Of a stretch of 64,000 nt of DNA, positions 8,548 through 16,950 are shown in pieces. Source of the stretch: Aequorivita xiaoshiensis (GTDB taxonomy: Bacteria > Bacteroidota > Bacteroidia > Flavobacteriales > Flavobacteriaceae). The position numbers were made by a program, and so were the translations under genes. The stretch covers positions 121,913 through 185,912 of the forward strand of contig NZ_JAIRBB010000004.1 of the NCBI RefSeq assembly GCF_022008395.1. Direction: 5' to 3'. Numbering within the stretch: the first letter of the stretch is position 1; the number at the start of each line of letters is the position of its first letter. The notes beneath the pieces were generated by a model. The model was not told the DNA's origin. It saw nothing but the letters and a program-made list of their open reading frames with translations, and ran no database searches.

Positions 8548-9219
8548 ATGAAAAGATTATCGATTTTAATTATAGGCATCCTTTTTTTCTCATTACAAGG
8601 AGCTTGTAAACCTACTAATAAAGAAAACAAAGAAATTGAATCTATAGCTCAAAAAGAACAATCCCCCGTTCAAACTGAATCAATTAACGGCCTTAAAAAA
8701 GCTTATTTCGCCAGTGGCTGCTTTTGGTGCGTAGAAGCAATTTACCAAAGTGTGATTGGAGTTAAAGATGCCATTTCAGGTTATAGCGGTGGAACTGTTG
8801 ATAACCCTACCTATCAAAACCATAAAGACCACGCAGAGGCAGTTGAAGTTATTTACGACCCTGAATTGGTAAGTTATAGCCAACTTGTTGATGTTTATTT
8901 TGGCTCGCAGAATATCACCCAAATAAACGGCCAAGGTCCAGACCGCGGTTCGTCATATCGGTCTATTATATTTTATCAAAACGAAGATGAAAAGAAAATC
9001 ATTGATGATAAGATATCTCAACTCAACAAAGCTTTAGACGGAGAAAAAGTTGCAGCTCAAGTATTACCTTTTCAAAAATTCTGGAAAGCCGAAGAATACC
9101 ATCAAAATTACGAACGCAATAATCCTGGTAATCCATATATCCAGAATGTTTCTATTCCAAGGTTAAACAAATTCAAGAAACAATACCCTGAATTGCTTAA
9201 GGAAGGGCAGGTCCACTAA
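8548..9219 (+). CDS. msrA: Peptide-methionine (S)-S-oxide reductase, lipoprotein form
   Basis: MsrA reduces methionine-S-sulfoxide in proteins, using thioredoxin or a similar donor. The catalytic GCFWCVE motif and the following GVKDAISGYSGG, HAEAVEV and FWKAEEYHQNY are all intact. The N-terminus is a lipoprotein signal with lipobox LQGAC, so this copy works in the envelope on oxidised periplasmic proteins. In-frame starts at 8533 (GTG) and 8539 (ATG) would also work. The ATG at 8548 gives the cleanest signal peptide (Met-Lys-Arg, then the hydrophobic stretch). It is monocistronic. Confidence 0.95.
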   Translation: MKRLSILIIGILFFSLQGACKPTNKENKEIESIAQKEQSPVQTESINGLKKAYFASGCFWCVEAIYQSVIGVKDAISGYSGGTVDNPTYQNHKDHAEAVEVIYDPELVSYSQLVDVYFGSQNITQINGQGPDRGSSYRSIIFYQNEDEKKIIDDKISQLNKALDGEKVAAQVLPFQKFWKAEEYHQNYERNNPGNPYIQNVSIPRLNKFKKQYPELLKEGQVH

Positions 9220-9253
9220 TAGCAAAACTTTATACTGTAATTTTTATTAAGAG

Positions 9254-10054
9254 TTAAACTTTCTTTACCGCCTTAATCTCAAAAATAAGGGGATACAATT
9301 TGTTAGGAAGCTCGAATAATCCGTTTGAATTTTTAATCAATTCCGGAAAAACATTATAAGGAGTTGCATCGTGCTCTTTTAAGTATTCAATATGTAAGCC
9401 TGCTTCTGCTAGTGAAGTAATCACTTCACCTAAGCCGTGATTCCAGCCGTATTCCTTACTAAGGATATCAGAATTTGGATTGGCGTAAGTACCTTTGTAT
9501 TCTTCGTATATAGATTCTTTTTGTTGATAGCCGTACCTCATTGCAGGTGGCGAAACTGTATAATCGAACATCCAGCCAATTGGATGAAATTCTACAATGT
9601 AAAAGAACCCTCTTAATTTCAGCCGTTCCGAAATCATTTCGGCCCAAGGTTTTAAATCTGGCAACCACCCGATAGTTCCGTAGCTCGTGAACACTATATC
9701 AAACTTTTCTGAAATATAATCTGAAGTTTCTAATACATTACAGCATATAAAATCTGCGTTAAGATCCAATTGTTTATTCAATTTCATTGCTAGCTTAATA
9801 CCTTCATCTGAGATATCAATACCAGTACAATTTGCTCCCATTCGTGCTAGGCTTAGGGTATCTTGCCCAAAATGGCATTGAAGGTGAAGAATACTCTTAC
9901 CTGAAACATTACCTAGTGTACTTACTTCATATTTGTTAAGAGAAGATTTTCCGGAAATGAAATCTTTCATATTATAAAAGTCACTGCTTGCGTGAACCTC
10001 TACTTTCTTATTCCAAGTTTCCCTATTAATATCAAATTCTTTTTTAAACTTCAC
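9254..10054 (-). CDS. Class I SAM-dependent methyltransferase
   Basis: The protein is about 266 residues from a GTG at 10054. An ATG at 10096 would add a Phe-rich stretch that looks non-native, and relatives usually begin close to the KKEFDINRETWNKK segment. The Rossmann SAM-binding motif is a variant, SILHLQCHFGQDTLSLA, with Asp in TGIDIS as the ribose contact and FDIVFTSYGTIGWLPD as motif post-II/III. The substrate is unknown. It is a single minus-strand gene, convergent with msrA. Confidence 0.85.
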   Translation of the reverse strand: MKFKKEFDINRETWNKKVEVHASSDFYNMKDFISGKSSLNKYEVSTLGNVSGKSILHLQCHFGQDTLSLARMGANCTGIDISDEGIKLAMKLNKQLDLNADFICCNVLETSDYISEKFDIVFTSYGTIGWLPDLKPWAEMISERLKLRGFFYIVEFHPIGWMFDYTVSPPAMRYGYQQKESIYEEYKGTYANPNSDILSKEYGWNHGLGEVITSLAEAGLHIEYLKEHDATPYNVFPELIKNSNGLFELPNKLYPLIFEIKAVKKV

Positions 10055-10209
10055 AGCATTACTTTTTATAATTACAAAGAAAAACAAAAAATGCAAATTG
10101 ATAACTTTTTAAGTTATTTTTTAATATTTTCGTTAAAAAGGGGTTAAAAATACTATGAAGCAATATTTTATATTGTAGTTTTATGACACTAACTTAAAAA
10201 CTAATTGTT

Positions 10210-10368
10210 ATGGGAGACATTATTTGGCTTGTTGTTGTCCTCTTAATCTTAGGATGGCTCGTGGGTTATTTCGGCTTCGGAGAAGCTGTAGGAAGTTTAA
10301 TTCACATTTTATTGGTTTTAGCAGTTATCGGTATATTATATCGTTTAGCTACAGGCCGAAAACCTTAA
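10210..10368 (+). CDS. Lmo0937-family small membrane protein
   Basis: The protein has 52 residues. It begins MGDIIWLVVVLLILGW, contains a Gly-Tyr-Phe-Gly-Phe-Gly turn and a second hydrophobic helix (LIHILLVLAVIGILY), and ends in a short basic tail. Two short membrane helices of this pattern match the lmo0937 family of tiny membrane proteins. Their role is unknown, although in several bacteria they are stress-induced. A Bacteroidetes-like -7 element (TAGTTTTA, 10176-10183) lies upstream. It is followed after 50 bases by another tiny envelope gene, probably in the same transcript. Confidence 0.8.
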   Translation: MGDIIWLVVVLLILGWLVGYFGFGEAVGSLIHILLVLAVIGILYRLATGRKP

Positions 10369-10418
10369 TATATATCAATTCAAATCTCAATTATTAATTT
10401 TTAAACCAACAATCAATT

Positions 10419-10550
10419 ATGAAGAAAGTTTTTTTAATTTTATTTGCCGCAGGTTTAATGAGCACTAGCTTTGTTAGTTGCAGAGAAAATGAAACTGTCG
10501 CGGACGACATAGAAGACGTCGCAGATGATGTAGGTGACGCAGTAGATTAA
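10419..10550 (+). CDS. Small acidic lipoprotein
   Basis: The 43-residue product has a lipoprotein signal (MKKVFLILFAAG onward, lipobox FVSC). After the Cys the mature part is a very short acidic tail dominated by Asp, Glu, Ala and Val in a repeating VADD pattern. Nothing allows a functional assignment. It resembles entericidin-like small lipoproteins only in size and layout. The tight spacing after the lmo0937-type gene and the strong terminator 12 bases downstream support a real two-gene unit. Confidence 0.7.
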   Translation: MKKVFLILFAAGLMSTSFVSCRENETVADDIEDVADDVGDAVD

Positions 10551-10561
10551 TCAACCCTTAA

Positions 10562-10609
10562 AAATAAAGAAAGCCCTTTTAATGTACATTAAAAGGGCTT
10601 TCTTTATTT
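10562..10609. terminator. Perfect 48-bp palindromic bidirectional terminator
   Basis: Two 24-base arms, 10562-10585 and 10586-10609, are exact reverse complements with GC-rich AAGCCC / GGGCTT cores and A/T tails on both strands. It serves the small lipoprotein gene from the left and the minus-strand GNAT gene from the right. The GNAT stop codon (10608-10610) lies inside the palindrome's edge. Confidence 0.9.
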
Positions 10610-10877
10610 AAGCGACAATTTCATTCCACTGAGGATGCTTGTCAATATACTTTTTTGTGAAAGGACATAAAGGCTTCACTTTCAACCCACGTTCTTCAAC
10701 ATGTTTTAATACTGCCTCAGTTAATTTACTACCTACACCCTGACCTGCCAAAGCCTTAGGCACTTCAGTATGAGTTATAGATATAACCTCATCTTTTAGG
10801 CTGTATTCAACAATTGCCAATTCTCCTTTTACATTTGCCTCAAACCTATTCTTTTCTTTATTGTCAATCACTTCCAT
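10608..10877 (-). CDS. GNAT-like N-acetyltransferase, YjdJ type
   Basis: The protein has 89 residues, normal for the short single-domain YjdJ-like GNATs. It has a beta-strand N-terminus, THTEVPKALAGQGVGSKL with the acetyl-CoA pyrophosphate-binding Q/RxxGxG/A loop, and the family's C-terminal PLCPFTKKYIDKHPQW. The acetyl acceptor is unknown. It sits 43 bases after the large phosphoesterase/barrel gene and just before the shared terminator, so it may be the last gene of that operon. Confidence 0.9.
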   Translation of the reverse strand: MEVIDNKEKNRFEANVKGELAIVEYSLKDEVISITHTEVPKALAGQGVGSKLTEAVLKHVEERGLKVKPLCPFTKKYIDKHPQWNEIVA

Positions 10878-10920
10878 ATTAAAACTTATTTTAAATAATT
10901 CAACGCTCTAAAATAACCAT

Positions 10921-13900
10921 TTAAAATCCAAATCCAAGTCCAAAAGCAACTCGAGCTCCATCTTTACTATTAAAGACACCTATATTTGCCGATATTAATT
11001 CTGCTCCATTAACAAAAAATCCTCCACCATACGTATTATGCCATTTTTCAGAATAGTCGAAGTTTGGCATCCAAACTCTTCCGTAATCAAAGCTACCGTA
11101 AACCCCTAATTTAATTGGCGCAAGCGGTGTTTTTAATTCTCCAAAAGAATAGCGCAAATCGGTGTTTTGATAGTAAGCAGATTTTCCTGTAAACCGTTGG
11201 TTTCTATATCCCCTCAAACCATCTGTTCCCCCTATAGAAGCAGCGTGATAAAATTCGTAATCGTCCCCAATATTCAGGTAACCCTTAAGGGATGTTGCTA
11301 ATACTAACTTCCCAGATGAAATTAACTTGTGTGTTATTCCCCATTTTGAAGTTACATAACCAAATGTCTTATCTTCATCGAGATTACTCTTAACTCCAGC
11401 TTCTAATCTGAATGACATTCCTAATGTCGGATATGCTCTACTATCTGAGTTTGCAAATTCATAAAGAAGACTTGTACCTACAAATTGTACATCATCAAAA
11501 ATATAATTGGGTAAATTAGGGGTAATTGTAACAAAGCGATTTTGAGTTTTATGAACTTCTATGTTCTCGAAGTACCCCATTAAAGTGATCCTTCTTCCAC
11601 CATGAGATTTCCACGTTAATCCGGGAGCAAAAGAGAAACCTCTAATCTTTACTCGATTGTAATCCTTCCCAAATTTATCTTGAAGATTGCTGGTTTCGTT
11701 ACCGTATCCAAAAAAATTCTGGGTGAAATTAGGGCTTTGAAATTGTATGTCTAAGAGAAAGTTTAGCTTTTTTATCACATTGGCAAATTCCCCTCGATAA
11801 TTTAATTCATAACCGTTTGTTTCAAAGTAATATGCTCCTAAAATTTTATGTTGACTTGTAAATGGGTTACGCTCAAACCCGTAGGTAGTATAGATATTAG
11901 ACAAGCCTAGTTTTATTCCATCGTCGGGGTTTGCTCCTATGGTAGGTAGAATTTGATTAGTATTGTTTTTTAGTTTTTTATAATCATAAACATTAGTTTT
12001 ATAATCATCTGTAAGTTTGATTCTAGCCTTACTTGCCTCTGAAATGTCATTAGGCATTGATTTATGATCGTAAATATTTACTTTACCACCATCTTTCACA
12101 AGATAATTATCATTGTTTTGCCCTCCAATTAATCTAATTTTAATTTTTTTACTTTTACCTATAACTTCAAATGTATCGTCGTCATCCAATCCGTAAACCC
12201 AAATTTCTCTTGTTGTATTTGGTGAAAATGTTCTAGCGTGAAAACGATCTTTAATGGTATCATCTTTTTTACGGAAAATTTCGACCATCACTTCATTATT
12301 CTCTGAGGCTTTTATTCTTATATAGTCATCTTTATTTGTACCTGTTAACACTCCATATTTTGATGTCAGCTTATAATACCTATCTGCAATACCCTGAAGA
12401 TTTTTCCTTCGTTGTTTTAGGTTAAATTTAATTTTATCAAGACTTTCATCTTGAACTTCTTTTGGCATTTTTGAAAAAGCTAACTCGATTACCTCATCAG
12501 TGATATTGTTAGTGATGAATTGCACTTCTGAATCCCAATCTTTTTTATCCACATCTACTAGTAGAGCCATATCTAATGGGTAAGGTTCTAAATTCATACC
12601 CTTTACATCTTTAATATTGGGACCGTATTTTTGAATCATTCTTGCACCAGGTATAAGAGCTATAGCAGTAGATAATAAAAAACCTTCAGACATTACAGAA
12701 AATACTTGATCCCGATCTCTTGGAAGTGGTTTATAGATAGTTTTTCCTTTTTCCTTAAATTCCATCCAACGCCATTGATCCTGATGCCTATCCCAGTCTC
12801 CAATTAACATATCGAATAACCTTGCTCTTAAATAACTTTTTTGATCAATCACTACATCTTCGTCAGAGTAGAGATCATCCATCATATCTAAAGTACTTAT
12901 AATTTCCCCTGTGAATTTCTCACCTGCCAAATGCATATGTCCTTCGGAAGCGTGTTCTTCAAGTAGATATAATTCATTCCCGAATTCTTCATTAAACTCT
13001 TTTAGGGAGTTTTGTTTTGGAATATAAAACAATTGCGGGTTTAAATGATAAATACCAGCAGCGTCTGAAAGCGTTCCCACTACTAATGCTGCAAATGGAT
13101 GAGAACCTGTAAATGCATCTTTTACGAGTTTTTCAGAAAATGTATTTTCAAACTGCCCTCCTACGTAATTATCTTTAAATGCAACGGCTTGTATATATTG
13201 AGTAGCACTCTTTTCTACAGCACGCATCACAAATTGCCTACCGTCTTTGGCTTCTAATCGCAAGGATCTAGATTGACTTCCACCACCTTTTCTCACTGGC
13301 TTTAATCCTCCGAATAAAGTATCTAAATTCACCACTTGCGCTTTTACTTCTTGGCCAAAATACTTTCGATATCGCTCACCCAACAGAAACCTATGAAACC
13401 CTGACTTCTCAGTATCTTCCTTTTTATAAACTGAAGCAGAAATTGAATCTTTAAAAGTATTTTGGTATTCTGGAAATTCAAATTTCGTGGGTATATTGAT
13501 AGTTTTTCTAAAAATTACTTTATTCGACTTGGCATCAACAAACTGAACGTTTGAAGACATATCAGCTTTAATATTTAAAACTGCATAACCATTTCCTGCA
13601 AATCCAAAATCACCCTTTTTTCGCACTCTAACTGCGTTGGTTTTTATTCCAGAACCACTGATTATTTGCGTGAGGTTATTTGAATTTATTAACTGTAAAT
13701 TATGGTCATGTCCTGAAAGAAATACAACATTATCATTTTGTTGCGCCGCAGCAATCAAATTTTTAGATAATTCGAAGTAGAATTTATTGGAGATATCCGC
13801 ATTGGAAATACCACTTGTGCTTCTTATTAAATTTTTCAAATTTCCCAAAAGTGGCAGGGGCTTAATAAAGTCGATAAAACTATATTGTCCACCGTGTGAT

Positions 13901-14577
13901 CCATTTGTGAAAGCAGAGTGATGTATGGCTACTAAAGTGGTTTTTCCACGTGCTTTTTTAATCTCATCTCTAAACTCTTCCAAAAAAAGAGATCGTGTTT
14001 TAATCTCACAATTGTCGTTAATTTTAGGATGTCTATTCCAATTTGTAATATACCAGTGTGAATCTACTATTAATAATATTGTATCATCATCTAATTTCAC
14101 TTTCTCAATAGGGCAGCCATTTTCAGGTAAAAAAGTATTTTTCCCTAGAGCCTTTTCAACAAATTTTTCTTGTTTTTTCAACCCTTTAATTCCACTATAC
14201 CAATCGTGATTTCCTGGAATAAAGATTACCCTCCCTGGAAAAGTTTTAGCTACATCGGTTTGAGATTGAATTATTTCCTTTGCTTTCTGCTCTTTAACTC
14301 TGTTTTTAGTTGGAAACCCTTTTGGATAAATATTATCTCCTAGAAATAATAAAACATCTTCTTCACTTGCATGTTTAAAGTTCTCTTGCATTGCTCGTAA
14401 CGCCAATGAACTAGATCCATCTTTTTCGAAACCCCCAGCGTCTCCAATTAAAAAAACATTTCGAGTTTCAGAATTAATACCTCGTAATTCTGTGTCTAAC
14501 CCATATTCAGGAGTGAATTTAAAGGTAGCGCAAGAGCTTAAAGTAATAACAAGTAAAATAAGTAGTGTTTTCTTCAT
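10921..14577 (-). CDS. Calcineurin-like metallophosphoesterase with kinase-like middle region and BamA-type outer-membrane barrel
   Basis: The protein has 1218 residues and a lipoprotein-like signal (lipobox LSSC, Cys16). Residues of about 40-320 are a calcineurin-like phosphoesterase with a complete two-metal set: Asp46 in GDAGG, Asp81-Asn82 in GDNIYPKG, Asn123-His124-Asp125 in GNHDW, HHSAF, and SGHDH near 295. Residues of about 880-1218 look like an Omp85/surface-antigen barrel, with LRGYRNQRF and a closing aromatic strand. Residues of about 440-640 hold a pattern unlike either: Lys456 in a beta strand, LYLLEEH (536-542), GDWDRHQDQW (593-602) and PRDRDQVF (619-626). This recalls the catalytic and metal loops of Fam20/CotH/HipA-like kinases. 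Phosphoesterase and barrel are confident; the kinase-like reading is inference. It starts 24 bases after the GAF gene. Confidence 0.85.
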   Translation of the reverse strand: MKKTLLILLVITLSSCATFKFTPEYGLDTELRGINSETRNVFLIGDAGGFEKDGSSSLALRAMQENFKHASEEDVLLFLGDNIYPKGFPTKNRVKEQKAKEIIQSQTDVAKTFPGRVIFIPGNHDWYSGIKGLKKQEKFVEKALGKNTFLPENGCPIEKVKLDDDTILLIVDSHWYITNWNRHPKINDNCEIKTRSLFLEEFRDEIKKARGKTTLVAIHHSAFTNGSHGGQYSFIDFIKPLPLLGNLKNLIRSTSGISNADISNKFYFELSKNLIAAAQQNDNVVFLSGHDHNLQLINSNNLTQIISGSGIKTNAVRVRKKGDFGFAGNGYAVLNIKADMSSNVQFVDAKSNKVIFRKTINIPTKFEFPEYQNTFKDSISASVYKKEDTEKSGFHRFLLGERYRKYFGQEVKAQVVNLDTLFGGLKPVRKGGGSQSRSLRLEAKDGRQFVMRAVEKSATQYIQAVAFKDNYVGGQFENTFSEKLVKDAFTGSHPFAALVVGTLSDAAGIYHLNPQLFYIPKQNSLKEFNEEFGNELYLLEEHASEGHMHLAGEKFTGEIISTLDMMDDLYSDEDVVIDQKSYLRARLFDMLIGDWDRHQDQWRWMEFKEKGKTIYKPLPRDRDQVFSVMSEGFLLSTAIALIPGARMIQKYGPNIKDVKGMNLEPYPLDMALLVDVDKKDWDSEVQFITNNITDEVIELAFSKMPKEVQDESLDKIKFNLKQRRKNLQGIADRYYKLTSKYGVLTGTNKDDYIRIKASENNEVMVEIFRKKDDTIKDRFHARTFSPNTTREIWVYGLDDDDTFEVIGKSKKIKIRLIGGQNNDNYLVKDGGKVNIYDHKSMPNDISEASKARIKLTDDYKTNVYDYKKLKNNTNQILPTIGANPDDGIKLGLSNIYTTYGFERNPFTSQHKILGAYYFETNGYELNYRGEFANVIKKLNFLLDIQFQSPNFTQNFFGYGNETSNLQDKFGKDYNRVKIRGFSFAPGLTWKSHGGRRITLMGYFENIEVHKTQNRFVTITPNLPNYIFDDVQFVGTSLLYEFANSDSRAYPTLGMSFRLEAGVKSNLDEDKTFGYVTSKWGITHKLISSGKLVLATSLKGYLNIGDDYEFYHAASIGGTDGLRGYRNQRFTGKSAYYQNTDLRYSFGELKTPLAPIKLGVYGSFDYGRVWMPNFDYSEKWHNTYGGGFFVNGAELISANIGVFNSKDGARVAFGLGFGF

Positions 14578-14601
14578 ATAAACTAGAAAATTTCTAAGAT
14601 A

Positions 14602-16950
14602 TCAAGATGTTCTTTCGAAATCTTTTGTGGTAAATAAATCTTCGGCTTTCTCCAAATCTTGATTCAAATCTGCTCTAATTGCCTTTATCCCAGAGGCACC
14701 TTGAAGCTCTTCAATTTCAACTATTTCTATAGTGTCACTAATATAGTTTTTAGCTTTTAAAAATTCGAAATACTTTAAGTATTCCTTCTCAATAGCAGTA
14801 CTTGAATATACAACGCATAATTTATGTGGCTGCGTTAAACGTTCATTTGTGTTTTTAATATGAGCTTTATCAATTCGCTTTTTTATAATCTCATATCGCA
14901 CATTATACGCTCCATCTACATCAAATTGCTTTTCATCCATCCTATAACGAATGTCTAAGGGAACATCGTGAGCAAGAATTAAAGAGGCTACTTGCAATTT
15001 TAAAGGAAAGTCCTTTTGAGCTTTATAAAACATAGCTTCCATTTCACACGCTACTTGTAATTGCCAAACACGAATATTGTATAAATCTGTGAGGTGGAAT
15101 GTTTTATCTTGAGTAATAGACTGCCCTATATAAATATTGTGCTCTACCCCGTCTGTTTTAAATTTCTCAAAGAAATGAGGGAAAATATTTTGAGCCTTCC
15201 GTTGCTGCTTATCGATAAAACTAGATAATTCTTTATTAATCTTGTCGATTGTATTATCATAGTTCTTACGTGCTCTGTAAAATGACCTTAAATTTTCATC
15301 TAAACAATCGTAGAACCTCTTAATATCATCAACATCCTCATTCGCTTCAAGGAGATGATCAAACAGTGGAAATATTTGTGACGAATAAAAGTTGTTAATC
15401 TCCTGTTCGGTACTGGTATGAAGGTTTAACTTAAGTTCGAATAAAAAATTATCGATTTGATATACTAACTGTTCGTAAAAAGGAAGTTTCTTTTCTTCAA
15501 TACGCTTTTCTAACAGTCGTTTTGTTTGGCTTAACTGTTCTTTGTAATCTTTTTGAACCGCCTCATTTCTTGCATTAGACGAACCTACAATATCAATTTG
15601 GCCATATAGCGGAATAACGTTCTCGAAAACTATTTCCTTGAACACAGCATTCTCACCATTGTTTCTATTATGAATGTATTTGTTTGCCTCTTCTTCAAAA
15701 CGCCACTGAACTGATGGGTGAATAGACGTACACTCTTGTTGTATTACAGCACTAATCTCATTTTTAAACTCAGTTATGGTTCTAGCCGAATAACTTAAAA
15801 TAAATGGCATTAAAGTCTCTAACTTCACCATATTTATAGCGTTAAGCTGATTGGATTTGTAAGTAGCGAGTTCTAAAATAAACATCATTTCCCCTTCAAT
15901 CACAATTGGCATTAGCACCGCACTCTTTAGGCCCTGATTGATTAAGGATTTACTTAGGCTATTTCCTCCAGTTGACTCATTGTAACGTTCAACATTAGAA
16001 ATAACAACAGTTTTATGCTCTTTAAACAAGCGATTATAAACATCATTACAAGCGTATTCCTTACAATTTATAGAATCATTTGACGCTATTGTCAACATTT
16101 TAAAGTTTAAATCATAAGGAGGTCGAAGTTGGTTTCTGTCTAGAATATAACTGCCAAGCTGCAAATCGGGAATACCAAAAATCTTTCGAATGTCTTCAAC
16201 TAAAAATTTATAGCTTTCATTATTCGGACGAATCATGTGAGTTTTAAAACCGTCGATAGCGTTATCTAAAGTAGTATCAATCATATTTATGATACCGAAT
16301 CCCTCCATAGTCCAAGAACCTTCAGGGAAATATTTCATCCAAACATTTTTGTCTTCCGCATTAGCTAGCAATTCGTCAACTACTTCTTGCGTAATTTCAA
16401 CAGCACTTTCGTTTGGGTAGATCTCTACGTAATCGGCATTAAAAGTTACTCGGTAGTTTTTCTCTTCGCCATTTTTCAGTTGAATTTTCAAGTTTTTCGG
16501 CCTGTCAAAGTCAATATTAAATTGATAATATGAATTTAAGATAATGGCATAAGGAATAAAGTCGTACCCTTCAATATGGTCGCGAAAAACCTCTTTTAAA
16601 ACATTGTGATTTTGACGATTTGAATTTTCTAGTATTTTTGCTAACCTTTTACTTTTATAAAAACTAAAATTAGATAATGGATCAATTGCCGCTTTAATTT
16701 CGTTATTACTTAAGGCTGGAGGAAACAAATACCCCATAAGCTGATCTATCACCTCTTGATACTGTTCATATTCTTCATAAGAAGTTATTCCTTCTGTAAG
16801 AATAGGATTTTCTTTAAAGTGAATTAAAGCTTGATTTGCTTGAAATTGTTCTATTGGGTTATCAGACTTTAGTAAGTCTAAACACTTGTCTCTAAGAAAC
16901 CTAAAAGACAACCTAGACACAAAAGGTCCTGAAGTTAATACTTTACTCAT
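14602..16950 (-). CDS. GAF-domain protein of unknown function
   Basis: The protein has 782 residues, with no signal peptide or membrane helix, so it is probably cytosolic. Residues of about 240-395 read as a GAF domain: ACNDVYN, KTVVISNVERYNE, LKSAVLMPIVIEGEMMFILELAT. GAF domains bind cyclic nucleotides or other small molecules. The region before it is alpha/beta and unassigned. About 450-610 is helical, with charged coiled-coil segments. A C-terminal alpha/beta part (about 630-770) contains LCVVYSSTAIEKEYL. I see no cyclase, kinase or histidine motif. Its start overlaps the HD-PycTM stop by four bases, so it is expected to be made together with that protein. Confidence 0.8.
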   Translation of the reverse strand: MSKVLTSGPFVSRLSFRFLRDKCLDLLKSDNPIEQFQANQALIHFKENPILTEGITSYEEYEQYQEVIDQLMGYLFPPALSNNEIKAAIDPLSNFSFYKSKRLAKILENSNRQNHNVLKEVFRDHIEGYDFIPYAIILNSYYQFNIDFDRPKNLKIQLKNGEEKNYRVTFNADYVEIYPNESAVEITQEVVDELLANAEDKNVWMKYFPEGSWTMEGFGIINMIDTTLDNAIDGFKTHMIRPNNESYKFLVEDIRKIFGIPDLQLGSYILDRNQLRPPYDLNFKMLTIASNDSINCKEYACNDVYNRLFKEHKTVVISNVERYNESTGGNSLSKSLINQGLKSAVLMPIVIEGEMMFILELATYKSNQLNAINMVKLETLMPFILSYSARTITEFKNEISAVIQQECTSIHPSVQWRFEEEANKYIHNRNNGENAVFKEIVFENVIPLYGQIDIVGSSNARNEAVQKDYKEQLSQTKRLLEKRIEEKKLPFYEQLVYQIDNFLFELKLNLHTSTEQEINNFYSSQIFPLFDHLLEANEDVDDIKRFYDCLDENLRSFYRARKNYDNTIDKINKELSSFIDKQQRKAQNIFPHFFEKFKTDGVEHNIYIGQSITQDKTFHLTDLYNIRVWQLQVACEMEAMFYKAQKDFPLKLQVASLILAHDVPLDIRYRMDEKQFDVDGAYNVRYEIIKKRIDKAHIKNTNERLTQPHKLCVVYSSTAIEKEYLKYFEFLKAKNYISDTIEIVEIEELQGASGIKAIRADLNQDLEKAEDLFTTKDFERTS

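Noticed and set aside
10055..10096. ATG start at 10096 for the methyltransferase
   Set aside because: It would add a Phe-rich 14-residue stretch that looks like translated promoter DNA; the GTG at 10054 fits the family better, though the point is not settled.
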